From an uncultured Phascolarctobacterium sp. (GTDB taxonomy: Bacteria; Bacillota; Negativicutes; Acidaminococcales; Acidaminococcaceae): 37,652 bases of DNA. The translations under genes were made by a program, and so were the position numbers. The notes beneath the pieces were generated by a model, which was given only the letters and a program-made list of their open reading frames with translations, searched no databases and had not been told where the DNA came from. Shown piece by piece: positions 29,753 through 37,652 of this stretch. Numbering within the stretch: the stretch's first letter is position 1; the number at the start of each line of letters is the position of its first letter. The DNA is taken from NCBI RefSeq assembly GCF_937920985.1, contig NZ_CALDXR010000063.1, forward strand, positions 1 through 37,652, written 5' to 3'.

Positions 29753-30919
29753 ATGAAGCTTATACATTTATCAGATCTGCATTTAGGAAAAAAACTCAAC
29801 GAGTTTTCTCTTTATGAGGACCAAAAATATATTTTACAACAGATTGTACAGATAATTTGTGCTGAGCAGCCTGATTGCGTGCTGCTCGCCGGAGATATTT
29901 ATGATAAGCCGGTGCCGCCGGCTGAAGCTGTCGTTTTATTTGATGACTTTCTGAATCAATTGGCGGCGCTCAAGGTTCCGGTGTGCATTATCAGCGGTAA
30001 CCATGATTCGGCAGAGCGCTTGGCGTTCGGTGCGCAGCTGATGAGCAGCAGCGGCGTTCATTTTGCAGGCAGCTATAACGGACAGCCGCAGCAGCTTGTG
30101 CTGGAGGACGAATTTGGGAAGGTGAATATTTTCCTGCTGCCGTTTTTGAAGCCTGCTGTGGTGAAGCATTGGGCACCGGAGGAGGCTGCTGCAGAGATTA
30201 GCAGCTATCATGATGCGGTGAAGTATGCTGTGGCGCAGCTGCCATTGCTGCAGGCGGAGCGCAATGTTCTTGTTGCGCACCAGTTTGTCACTGGTGCTGT
30301 CACTGCTGGCAGTGAGGCTGTTAATGTGGGCGGTCTGGATAATATCGGTGCGGAGGTTTTTGCTGATTTTGATTACGTGGCCCTGGGGCATATCCATAAT
30401 CAGCAAAACGTCGGTGGTGATGAGCGGATTCGTTATTGCGGTACGCCGCTGAAGTATTCCTTTAGCGAGTGGCAGCAGCAAAAGTCTGTGACGATGGTGG
30501 AGCTTGCTGCCAAGGGCAGCACGAAGGTTACGCAGCTGCCGCTGACGCCGCTGCGCGAGGTACGCTATTTGAAGGATACCTTTGAACATTTAATGGCCAA
30601 GCCCAATTATGTTATGTTTCCCATGGATGAAAATGAATGCCTGCAGGATTTTTATTATCTGACGCTTACGGACGAAAATGATGTGACTAATGCTATGCAG
30701 CGTCTGCAGACTATTTATAAGAATTTGCTGCAGCTTGATTACGATAATAAGCGTACCCAGGCGAATGCGGAGCTGAAGCTGGCGGCAAGTCTTGAGGAGA
30801 AAACGCCGTTGGAGCTTATTGGTGATTTTTATCGCCTGCAGAATAATCAGGAGCTGAGTGAAGAGCAGAAGCAGTATCTTACTGATCTGCTTGCAGATTT
30901 TGGAGGTGAAGGCTTATGA
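29753..30919 (+). CDS. sbcD: Exonuclease subunit SbcD
   Basis: A 388-residue Mre11-type metallophosphoesterase: HLSDLHLGKK (Asp8, His10), GDIYDKP (Asp48), SGNHDS (Asn83-His84), VAHQFV and GHIHNQQ. With SbcC it forms the ATP-dependent nuclease that cleaves DNA hairpins and processes double-strand ends. The ATG at 29753 follows GGGGTGAT. The frame upstream of it is not used. It overlaps sbcC by 4 nt. Confidence 0.96.
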   Translation: MKLIHLSDLHLGKKLNEFSLYEDQKYILQQIVQIICAEQPDCVLLAGDIYDKPVPPAEAVVLFDDFLNQLAALKVPVCIISGNHDSAERLAFGAQLMSSSGVHFAGSYNGQPQQLVLEDEFGKVNIFLLPFLKPAVVKHWAPEEAAAEISSYHDAVKYAVAQLPLLQAERNVLVAHQFVTGAVTAGSEAVNVGGLDNIGAEVFADFDYVALGHIHNQQNVGGDERIRYCGTPLKYSFSEWQQQKSVTMVELAAKGSTKVTQLPLTPLREVRYLKDTFEHLMAKPNYVMFPMDENECLQDFYYLTLTDENDVTNAMQRLQTIYKNLLQLDYDNKRTQANAELKLAASLEEKTPLELIGDFYRLQNNQELSEEQKQYLTDLLADFGGEGL

Positions 30920-33369
30920 GACCGCTGAAGCTGGTTATGAGTGCGTTTGGTCCGTATGCAGGCCAAACCGTTATAGATTTTTCCAAGCTGGGCGAGCAGG
31001 GATTGTACTTGATTACCGGCGATACAGGTGCCGGTAAAACCGTGATTTTTGACGCTGTTTCCTATGCCTTGTACGGACAGACGAGCGGCGGTGTGCGTGA
31101 TGCCAATATGCTGCGAAGCCAGTATGCTGATGCAGATACGCCGACGTTTGTGGAGCTGGAGTTTTCCTTTCATGGCAAGTGCTACAAGGTAAGACGTAAC
31201 CCGGAGTATCGCCGCCCGGCGAAGCGCGGCACCGGTATGACTAAGGAGAAGGCTGGCGCTGAGCTTTACTATCCCGATGGACGCGTACCGGTGACAAGAA
31301 TGTCAGATGTAGATAAGAGCATTGTGGAGCTGTTGGGGCTGAATCATAAGCAGTTTACGCAGATAACGATGATTGCGCAGGGGCAGTTCCGCAAATTTTT
31401 GGATACTAATACGGATGAGCGCAGTAAAATCTTCCGCGATTTGTTTCATACATACTTCTTCCAGCAGCTGCAGGATAAGCTGAAGCAGGACGCTGCGGCC
31501 AAGCGCAATGAATTTCTTGAGCAGCAGCGCCGAAGCGAGCAGGCTTTGAACGGCATTTGCTGTGCTTATCCTGCGTATACGGAGCATTTGCAGAGTTTGG
31601 CCCTGCGTCACTATGAGGGCTGCGTGGACGAGGTGCTGGCTTTGGTTGATACGCTTATTGCGTTGGATGAAAAGGAGCAGCAGCAGGTAGCAGCAGCGGA
31701 GACTGCTGCAGCCAAGGAAGTGTCTGCGTTGCAGGACAGCTTGGGAGCACTGGCTAAAAAACAACAACTGCTGCAGGCAATCCAAAATGCGGAAGCACGA
31801 ATTGCCCGCATGCAGCAGCAGATAGAGCAGGAAGCAGCGGCAAGTGTGCAAAGGCAGGAGGTACTGCAAAAATTAGAGGCAGAGGTCAACGAAGCGCAAA
31901 AGGGCGAGGTGGAGCTGGCACAGCTGCAAACAGAAAGGCAGCAGCTGGCTGCACGTCAAAGGGAGCTGCTACAGCTGCAGGATATGCAGCAGCGTTACCA
32001 AAGGCAGGAGGTTGCACTGCTGCAGAAGCGCCAGGAGTATAAGCGTGCTAGCGAGGAATATGAGCATCTCAATAAGCTCAGCGACGTTTGCTTTGACAGA
32101 TTTTTGGGCGCACAGGCGGGCCTTCTGGCGCATGATAAGCTGAAGCCTGGCAAGCCCTGCCCGGTTTGTGGTTCCTGCGAGCATCCGCAGCCTGTGCAGC
32201 TGGCGCAGGACGCACCTACCGAAAACGATGTTGAGCAGGCACGCGCTAAGGCTGAGGCCGCTCAGAAGGTAAGAGACGGACTTGTTGGTGAAGGCAAAGC
32301 GTTGAAGGAACATCTGGAGCTGGATAAAGGCTTGCTGATAGGCAAGGGCATGGAGCTGCTTGGCTGTGATGATTTGAAGCTGATTGCTGAAAAAGTACAG
32401 GCAGAGCTGAAGGATGTTAACAATAAGATTACGGACCTGCGCCTGAAGATGGGCTTTTTGCAGGAAAAGGTGGAGCAATACCATAAGCTGGCGAAAACGC
32501 TGGAGCAGCAGAAGACTGCTGACAAGCAGGCGGAGGCTGCAGCGCAGAGCATGAGGCAGCAGCTTGCTGGTGCCGAAGGCCAGCTGCAGGAGCTTAACAA
32601 GCAGCTTGCTCAGCAGCAGGAGCTGTTGGTTGATGTAAATGAGCAGGAGCTGCAGCAGGAGCACGCAAAGCTGCTGGCGCAGCTGCGTGAGCTGGATTTG
32701 CAGGGCAAGCGTTTGTATTCTGCGATTGAAAAGAATCGTCAGATTAAGCAGGAGGTCAGCGGTTACGAAGCGCGCAGGGCAGCCTGTGAAGCGGAATATA
32801 GCTTCATCAACAGTCTTTCTGCAACGCTGAACGGTACGCTGACCGGCAAAAAACGTGTTAATCTGGAAACCTATGTGCAGATGCACTACTTCGATAAAAT
32901 TCTGCAGCGTGCCAATATCAGGCTGCTGCGCATGAGCCGCGGGCAGTACGAGCTGTGCCGCGACAAAATGCAGGACGAGGACAGCAAGACTGGCAACAGC
33001 AAAACGGGCCTCGATTTGGAGGTTAAGGATTACTATAGCGGCAATCTGCGCAGCGTCAAAACCTTAAGCGGTGGCGAATCCTTTATGGCATCGCTGGCGT
33101 TGGCGCTGGGATTGGCGGATGAGGTGCAGTCCTGCGCCGGCGGCATTCAGCTGGATACGATGTTTGTCGACGAAGGCTTCGGCTCACTGGATGACAGCAG
33201 TCTGCAGCAGGCTATTGCTACGCTGCAGGGCCTCAGTGAAGGCCATCGCCTTGTAGGTATTATTTCGCACGTGCATGATTTGCAGGAAATGATAGATAAG
33301 AAAATTCTCGTCAGAAAAAAACGCGGCCTGCAGGGGACGGGCAGTGAGGTAGCACTGGTGGTAGATTAA
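30916..33369 (+). CDS. sbcC: Exonuclease subunit SbcC
   Basis: An 817-residue SMC-like ATPase: Walker A GDTGAGKT near residue 36-43, long Gln/Glu/Leu-rich coiled coils, zinc hook CPVCGSCEHPQP at about 414, signature LSGGESFMASLALALGLAD at about 716 and Walker B MFVDEGFGSLD. It is shorter than E. coli SbcC (about 1,050) through shorter coils. Higher GC and strong codon bias compared with the element mark it as backbone. Partner of SbcD. Confidence 0.96.
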   Translation: MRPLKLVMSAFGPYAGQTVIDFSKLGEQGLYLITGDTGAGKTVIFDAVSYALYGQTSGGVRDANMLRSQYADADTPTFVELEFSFHGKCYKVRRNPEYRRPAKRGTGMTKEKAGAELYYPDGRVPVTRMSDVDKSIVELLGLNHKQFTQITMIAQGQFRKFLDTNTDERSKIFRDLFHTYFFQQLQDKLKQDAAAKRNEFLEQQRRSEQALNGICCAYPAYTEHLQSLALRHYEGCVDEVLALVDTLIALDEKEQQQVAAAETAAAKEVSALQDSLGALAKKQQLLQAIQNAEARIARMQQQIEQEAAASVQRQEVLQKLEAEVNEAQKGEVELAQLQTERQQLAARQRELLQLQDMQQRYQRQEVALLQKRQEYKRASEEYEHLNKLSDVCFDRFLGAQAGLLAHDKLKPGKPCPVCGSCEHPQPVQLAQDAPTENDVEQARAKAEAAQKVRDGLVGEGKALKEHLELDKGLLIGKGMELLGCDDLKLIAEKVQAELKDVNNKITDLRLKMGFLQEKVEQYHKLAKTLEQQKTADKQAEAAAQSMRQQLAGAEGQLQELNKQLAQQQELLVDVNEQELQQEHAKLLAQLRELDLQGKRLYSAIEKNRQIKQEVSGYEARRAACEAEYSFINSLSATLNGTLTGKKRVNLETYVQMHYFDKILQRANIRLLRMSRGQYELCRDKMQDEDSKTGNSKTGLDLEVKDYYSGNLRSVKTLSGGESFMASLALALGLADEVQSCAGGIQLDTMFVDEGFGSLDDSSLQQAIATLQGLSEGHRLVGIISHVHDLQEMIDKKILVRKKRGLQGTGSEVALVVD

Positions 33370-33513
33370 GGCAAAAATATCTCTGCGGAAGCAGAAAATC
33401 ACTTTACCATAGATTACCAGTGTGATAAAATAATCTTTATACTTAAAAAGCAAATTGATTGCTGACGTGTACGTAGCAGCAGTTGAAAAACAAAATGTAT
33501 GGAGGGCTTGACG

Positions 33514-34101
33514 ATGAAATTATTGGAAGAAAAAATTGTTAATGACGGTGTTATCAAAAGCGGTAACGTCCTCAAGGTTGACAGCTTTTTAAATCATCAG
33601 ATTGATGTGCCGTTTGTTGCGGAGCTTGGTAAAGAATTAAAGCGCTTGTTTGCAGACAGGAATATTACTAAAATCCTGACTATTGAAGCCTCCGGTATCG
33701 GTATTGCCTGCGTAGCAGCAATGCATTTTGGTGTTCCTGTAGTATTTGCCAAGAAATCCAGCGGCAGCAATATGGATAAGGACGTTTACTTCACGCAGAT
33801 TTATTCCTATACTCACAGCAAAACAAACGACGTCGTTGTTTCCAAAAGATTCCTGTCCAAAACAGACCATGTGCTGATTATTGATGACTTTCTGGCTAAC
33901 GGTTGTGCACTGGAAGGACTTATCGATATTGTACGTCAGTCCGGCGCTACTGTTGAAGGCGTTGGCGTTGCTGTAGAAAAAGGCTTCCAGGGCGGCGGCG
34001 ACAAGCTGCGCAAAGCCGGCTACAACCTGCATTCCTTAGCTATTATTGATAAGATGGATGCAAAAACCAACACAGTAGTGTTCAGACATGAGGAAGCGTA
34101 A
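33514..34101 (+). CDS. xpt: Xanthine phosphoribosyltransferase
   Basis: A 195-residue type I PRTase: LTIEASGIGIACVAAMHFGVPVVFAKK, the PRPP-binding loop VLIIDDFLANGCALEG (120-135) and the flexible loop segment YSYTHSKTNDVVVSKRFL. It converts xanthine and PRPP to XMP in purine salvage. The ATG at 33514 follows GGAGGGC. It is translationally coupled (TAATG) to the permease gene. Confidence 0.95.
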   Translation: MKLLEEKIVNDGVIKSGNVLKVDSFLNHQIDVPFVAELGKELKRLFADRNITKILTIEASGIGIACVAAMHFGVPVVFAKKSSGSNMDKDVYFTQIYSYTHSKTNDVVVSKRFLSKTDHVLIIDDFLANGCALEGLIDIVRQSGATVEGVGVAVEKGFQGGGDKLRKAGYNLHSLAIIDKMDAKTNTVVFRHEEA

Positions 34102-35411
34102 TGAGCGAAAAACAATATAGTGATCCGATATACGACTTAGACGGAAAAATATCTGTAAGCAAAGCGATTCCCTTCGGCCTGCAGCATATTCTGGCGATGT
34201 TCGTAGCGAATATCGCTCCGATTCTGATTGTAGCCGGTGTGGTAAAAATGCCGGTAGAGCAGAGCGGTGCGCTGGTGCAGTCGGCAATGCTGGTAGCAGG
34301 CATCGGTACGCTGATACAGCTTTATCCTGTCTGGCGTGTCGGCAGCGGTCTGCCTATCGTTATGGGCATCAGCTTCACCTTTGTATCCATCGCCTGTGTT
34401 ATCGGTGCTAAGTACGGTTACGGCGGCGTTATGGGTGCGGTACTGGTTGGCGGCTTGCTGGAAGGCTTTTTAGGACTTGGAGCAAAATATTGGCGCCGTC
34501 TGATTCCGCCGATTGTTGCTGCTACCGTTGTTACCTCCATCGGTTTCTCTTTGCTGGCAGTAGGCGCTAACTCCTTCGGCGGTGGCTTCGGCAATCCCAA
34601 CTTTGGTGATGCTCCTTATATTATTGTAGGTACTATTACGCTGGTAAGCTGCATTGCCTACAATATTTTCGCCAAATCCTTTTATAAACAGCTTTCCGTG
34701 CTGTTTGGCTTAGTTGTCGGCTATGTTGTTGCTTATTTTATGGGCATGGTAAACATGAGCAAGCTGGCAGAGGTTAAGCTGATTGCTATTCCTCAACTGC
34801 TGCCCTTTACTATGGAATTCCATCCTGATGCAATTTTTGCTTTCTTTTTGATTTTCCTGGTTTCTGCTACGGAAACTATTGGTGATACCTCCGCCATGAC
34901 CGCTATCGGTCTGCGCCGTGATGTTAAAGAAAAAGAAATTTCCGGCTCCATTGTCTGCGATGGTCTGGTAAGCAGCTTGTCTTCTGTTTTCGGTTGCCTG
35001 CCTATCACCTCCTTCAGCCAGAACGTAGGCCTGATTGCTATGACAAAGGTTGTAAATCGTTTTGCAATCATGACAGGCGCTGTTATTATGATTATGGCAG
35101 GTCTGTTCCCGGCACTGGGCGTGCTTTTGGCATCTCTGCCGGAGGCAGTTTTGGGCGGTTGTACCTTGATGATGTTCGGCTCTATCGTAGTAAGCGGCGT
35201 GCAGATGATTGCTAACTGCGGCTACAATTCCCGTAATGTAACGATTGCTTCTCTGGCACTCAGCATCGGTATCGGCTTTACTCAGACGCCGGCAATTTTT
35301 AAGATTTTCCCTGATTTGATTAAGAATGTTTTTGCAGAAAACTGTGTAGCCGTAGTTTTTATCGTGGCTATGGTGTTAAATATTATTCTGCCTAAAGAGG
35401 AAGAAGAATAA
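34101..35411 (+). CDS. pbuX: NCS2-family xanthine permease
   Basis: A 436-residue protein with 12 or more membrane segments. NCS2 markers: FGLQHILAMFVANIAPILIVAG near the start, GSGLPIVMGISFTFV, the ATETIGDTSAMTAIG motif in segment 8 and a GCLPITSFSQNVGLIAMTKV region. Pairing with xpt points to xanthine uptake and salvage. No purine riboswitch is seen in front of the operon. Confidence 0.93.
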   Translation: MSEKQYSDPIYDLDGKISVSKAIPFGLQHILAMFVANIAPILIVAGVVKMPVEQSGALVQSAMLVAGIGTLIQLYPVWRVGSGLPIVMGISFTFVSIACVIGAKYGYGGVMGAVLVGGLLEGFLGLGAKYWRRLIPPIVAATVVTSIGFSLLAVGANSFGGGFGNPNFGDAPYIIVGTITLVSCIAYNIFAKSFYKQLSVLFGLVVGYVVAYFMGMVNMSKLAEVKLIAIPQLLPFTMEFHPDAIFAFFLIFLVSATETIGDTSAMTAIGLRRDVKEKEISGSIVCDGLVSSLSSVFGCLPITSFSQNVGLIAMTKVVNRFAIMTGAVIMIMAGLFPALGVLLASLPEAVLGGCTLMMFGSIVVSGVQMIANCGYNSRNVTIASLALSIGIGFTQTPAIFKIFPDLIKNVFAENCVAVVFIVAMVLNIILPKEEEE

Positions 35412-35444
35412 CGATACGTGTTTTAAAATAAAGAGGGGTTACAA

Positions 35445-36335
35445 ATGAAGATTATTGATGCCCATATGCATTATTATAATGTTGATGGTTTTGTGCAGGT
35501 TGCAGCCAATGCAGGTTATGAAAATACATCGGCCTGCTGGCAGGAAATATGCGAAGAAAACAATATCGTTTTTTCCGTAGCTATGGGCAACACTAATTAT
35601 ACGTCTTCGAAATACGGCGGTGTCACACCGCGCATGATTGACCTTGCAGCGCCTTTTGACGAGGAGCATTACAATCAGCCGCAGAACATGGGTTACTGCA
35701 TGGGTGTAAACAGCGAGGCTATAACCGAAGCAAATGCGGAAAAAACAGCGCAAGAATTTGAACGCTTTATTAAGGACCCGCATTGTCTGGGCATTAAGCT
35801 CTATCCCGGTTATAATGCTGTCTATGTCAATGATAAAAGGCATTGGCCGCTGTTTGAACTGGCGCGTGCCTATAATGTGCCTGTTGCAATTCACACAGGC
35901 GATACTGCTTGGCCCAGCGGTCTTTTGAAATACTCACATCCGCTGACTGTTGATGAAGCGGCAGTGGCGTTCCCTGACGTAACCTTTGTCATAGCGCATT
36001 GCGGTTGTCCCTGGTTTGCTGATGCGGCAGAGGTGGCCTGCAAAAACGCTAACGTCTGCATCGACCTTTCTGGTCTCGTAGAAGGCAATCCCAAACCATT
36101 GATGCTGCTCGAAAGACAGCGTGGTTTTTTGCGACAGCTGCATACCTGGCTAAATTATCTTGGCAATTATGAAAAAATCATGTATGGCAGTGACTGGCCG
36201 CTTGTAAATATTCCCTTGTATATCTGGATGATCAGCCATGTTGTTCCCGAGTGCTATCACGAGGATGTATTTTATAACAATGCAGTAAGGATTTACAGTA
36301 AAATCGGCAAACTGCTGGAAAAGTGCGGAGGTTGA
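35445..36335 (+). CDS. Amidohydrolase-2 family metal-dependent hydrolase
   Basis: A 296-residue TIM-barrel hydrolase: DAHMHYY (His7, His9), IHTGD (His150), IAHCG (His185) and YGSDWP (Asp250), the metal and catalytic set of the amidohydrolase-2 family. The substrate is unknown. Its place behind xpt-pbuX suggests a role in purine or related ring-compound breakdown, but this family also includes decarboxylases. AGAGGGG precedes the ATG. Confidence 0.88.
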   Translation: MKIIDAHMHYYNVDGFVQVAANAGYENTSACWQEICEENNIVFSVAMGNTNYTSSKYGGVTPRMIDLAAPFDEEHYNQPQNMGYCMGVNSEAITEANAEKTAQEFERFIKDPHCLGIKLYPGYNAVYVNDKRHWPLFELARAYNVPVAIHTGDTAWPSGLLKYSHPLTVDEAAVAFPDVTFVIAHCGCPWFADAAEVACKNANVCIDLSGLVEGNPKPLMLLERQRGFLRQLHTWLNYLGNYEKIMYGSDWPLVNIPLYIWMISHVVPECYHEDVFYNNAVRIYSKIGKLLEKCGG

Positions 36336-36336
36336 G

Positions 36337-37029
36337 ATGGGACAGGCTGATATTAAAGAAATAGAAGCAGGACTTAAGGATTGGGACTTTGTACGCAATC
36401 TGCCTGCAACAATCGGAGATTACACCCTTGTGCCGGGTTCTGGTATCGACGGACAGATTTTGAATATTGCGGCCTACGTGCATGAAGCAACGCATTGTCG
36501 TCTTGATCTGACCTATACGAAGGAAACCTTCGATTATGTACCGGTAAAAACTGTTGGCCTGCATACGTTTCGCGATGTGCGTTTCTTTTGTCGTGACCGC
36601 GAGCATTTTGCTGATATGATGCGCAAGAGTTTGCCGGATATTTTGGCCAGCATGGACAAGAAAACTGTGCATACGTTGCCATACGAAGCGAAGGCACTGC
36701 ATTTTGAGAAGTGGGACTACTGGCGCACACTGCCATCTCAGGTAGGCGATTATGAGCTGTATATTACGCCGGATAATCCTTTGCCTTATATTAATGGTTC
36801 TTATATCTTTTTAGATTACACTGATTTTAAGCATGGCAATCAGATATACTTTTCTTATAACATTTTCCGCGATGAGCTTTTTGCAGAAATGCGTAAGAAT
36901 CATCTGCCCTTGACTACAGACGCTTTTGACGTGCTGGGCAACGTGCCGGCAGAGGATAAGCTGCAGGCTTTGCAGGTGCATATGGAAGCAAATTTAATGG
37001 CCACATTGGAAAGTTTAAAAAAAGTATAA
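36337..37029 (+). CDS. Conserved hypothetical protein after the amidohydrolase
   Basis: A 230-residue soluble protein with two apparent repeats: VRNLPATIGDYTLVPGS near residue 20 and WRTLPSQVGDYELYITPDN near residue 130, suggesting a duplicated domain. GGAGG precedes the ATG by 6 nt, one base after the amidohydrolase stop, so it is an operon partner. Family not recognised. Confidence 0.75.
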   Translation: MGQADIKEIEAGLKDWDFVRNLPATIGDYTLVPGSGIDGQILNIAAYVHEATHCRLDLTYTKETFDYVPVKTVGLHTFRDVRFFCRDREHFADMMRKSLPDILASMDKKTVHTLPYEAKALHFEKWDYWRTLPSQVGDYELYITPDNPLPYINGSYIFLDYTDFKHGNQIYFSYNIFRDELFAEMRKNHLPLTTDAFDVLGNVPAEDKLQALQVHMEANLMATLESLKKV

Positions 37030-37036
37030 AAAGCTG

Positions 37037-37065
37037 TTGACAAAACGAGGCCAACCCTGTATAAT
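37037..37065 (+). promoter_or_regulatory. Promoter of the tRNA cluster
   Basis: Perfect consensus: TTGACA, 17-bp spacer, TATAAT, 17 bp before tRNA-Asp. Confidence 0.9.
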
Positions 37066-37082
37066 ATAATTCGTAGTTGATT

Positions 37083-37159
37083 GGCCCGGTGGTTCAGTTG
37101 GTTAGAATGCCGCCCTGTCACGGCGGAGGTCGTGGGTTCGAGTCCCATCCGGGTCGCCA
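37083..37159 (+). tRNA. tRNA-Asp (GTC)
   Basis: Acceptor GGCCCGG/CCGGGTC, anticodon loop CTGTCAC (GTC), T-arm GGTTCGAGTCC and encoded CCA. First of a five-tRNA cluster. Confidence 0.96.
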
Positions 37160-37164
37160 ATCAT

Positions 37165-37240
37165 GCCTCGGTAGCTCAGTTGGTAGAGCAAAGGACTGAA
37201 AATCCTTGTGTCCACAGTTCGATTCTGTGCTGAGGCACCA
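37165..37240 (+). tRNA. tRNA-Phe (GAA)
   Basis: Acceptor GCCTCGG/CTGAGGC, anticodon loop CTGAAAA (GAA), encoded CCA. Confidence 0.96.
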
Positions 37241-37244
37241 TATT

Positions 37245-37319
<75 letters not shown>

Positions 37320-37327
37320 CCTTTTAA

Positions 37328-37401
37328 GGCGACATAGCCAAGCGGTAAGGCAGAGGTCTGCAAAACCTTTATCCCCAGTTCGATTCTGGGTGTCGCCTCC
37401 A
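37328..37401 (+). tRNA. tRNA-Cys (GCA)
   Basis: Acceptor GGCGACA/TGTCGCC, anticodon loop CTGCAAA (GCA), encoded CCA. Confidence 0.96.
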
Positions 37402-37437
37402 TTTTTATTTCTTAAAAGGTGTTAAGTAGTTATGTCT

Positions 37438-37526
37438 GCCGCGGTGGCGGAACTGGCAGACGCAAGGGACTTAAAATCCCTCGGGTAGTGATACCCGTAC
37501 CGGTTCGATTCCGGTCCGCGGCACCA
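37438..37526 (+). tRNA. tRNA-Leu (TAA)
   Basis: Class II tRNA with a long variable arm (CGGGTAGTGATACCCG), acceptor GCCGCGG/CCGCGGC, anticodon loop CTTAAAA (TAA), encoded CCA. Last of the cluster. Confidence 0.96.
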
Positions 37527-37570
37527 ATTAGATAGAAAATATCTGATTGGAATCACAAATAGAGAAAATG

Positions 37571-37605
37571 CTGATTGAACTTGTAGAAGTCAATCAGTTT
37601 TTTTG
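37571..37605 (+). terminator. Terminator of the tRNA cluster
   Basis: CTGATTGA/TCAATCAG stem (extended by CTT/AAG) with a run of seven T after it. The group II intron-like sequence starts 3 nt later. Confidence 0.85.
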
Positions 37606-37607
37606 TG

Positions 37608-37652
37608 GTGCGCCCAGCATGGGCGATAACTAGGTGGTGAAAGTCCACTACG
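37608..37652 (+). mobile_element. 5' end of a group II intron, cut by the window edge
   Basis: GTGCGCCCAGCATGGGCG and then AACTAGGTGGTGAAAGTCC match the conserved 5' end (GUGYG start and domain I beginning) of bacterial group II introns. Its position right behind a terminator hairpin and T-run fits group IIC, which uses such sites. The reverse transcriptase would lie beyond the window. Confidence 0.75.

Noticed and set aside
29936..30589. Minus-strand frame opposite sbcD
   Set aside because: A shadow of the sbcD coding sequence with no domain and no start signals.
31969..32886. Long minus-strand frame opposite sbcC
   Set aside because: It mirrors the Gln/Leu-rich coiled-coil codons (CAG/CTG) of sbcC, giving a Leu/Gln-rich nonsense protein without a ribosome site.
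33370..33513. Purine riboswitch upstream of xpt
   Set aside because: I looked for the purine-aptamer core and a terminator hairpin between sbcC and xpt and saw neither.

Overview
The window covers two different kinds of DNA. Positions 1 to about 29,370 are AT-rich accessory DNA packed with replication, partition, anti-restriction, toxin-antitoxin and recombinase genes: a plasmid-like, phage-plasmid or integrative element whose left end lies outside the window. From about 29,370 to the end is chromosomal backbone with higher GC and ordinary operons (sbcD-sbcC, xpt-xanthine permease-amidohydrolase, tRNA clusters). Strong Shine-Dalgarno sites, TTGACA/TATAAT promoters and tRNAs with encoded CCA suggest a Firmicutes-type host. 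A Negativicutes gut anaerobe is my guess from protein flavour, not proven here.

Layout of the element. 62-999: membrane protein and XRE regulator, divergent from topoisomerase III (1031-3214) and a membrane-tailed coiled-coil protein. 4185-5354: a broken DnaB-like helicase. 5951-12317: minus-strand cassettes (small unknown genes, YefM/YoeB, a ribosomal protein S6 paralogue, a tail-less SSB, a DUF3846-like gene, a PcfJ-like gene). 13154-13735: small resolvase. 13870-17308: one minus-strand operon (two unknown genes, Pif1-like helicase, papain-like protein, ParA, RHH protein, HicA). 17673-24836: an interrupted unknown gene, ArdC, a second ArdC-like protein with a lost metal-site glutamate, a replisome-organiser gene that contains an iteron/DnaA-box origin, and a canonical SSB. 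25163-25823: a Cro/CI-like switch. 25851-26777: an ExoVII-large-subunit-like protein with a C-terminal membrane anchor. 26811-27888: three homologous small-RNA genes, a type I toxin gene and RelBE. 27935-29410: a large serine recombinase whose last codons run into a tRNA-Glu gene, probably the integration junction.

The most unusual signal is a family of seven structured leader elements (about 175-195 bp each) directly upstream of seven minus-strand genes or operons. Their sequences differ between copies but base pairs are kept by compensatory changes, the apical CAAG tetraloop and a following CTACG are constant, and each is preceded by a GTGCC/GGCAC hairpin and usually by AT-rich TATA-N4-TATA-like boxes. 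The longest box array is phased at exactly 36 bp. This looks like an element-wide regulon built on RNA (or single-stranded DNA) structure.

A second strong signal is a par/Fst-like type I toxin-antitoxin locus: a 29-residue membrane toxin and a convergent antisense RNA carrying a 14-nt match to the toxin's early codons, plus two further homologous RNA genes without a toxin beside them. The window ends in what appears to be the 5' end of a group II intron inserted right after a transcription terminator, a placement typical of group IIC introns.
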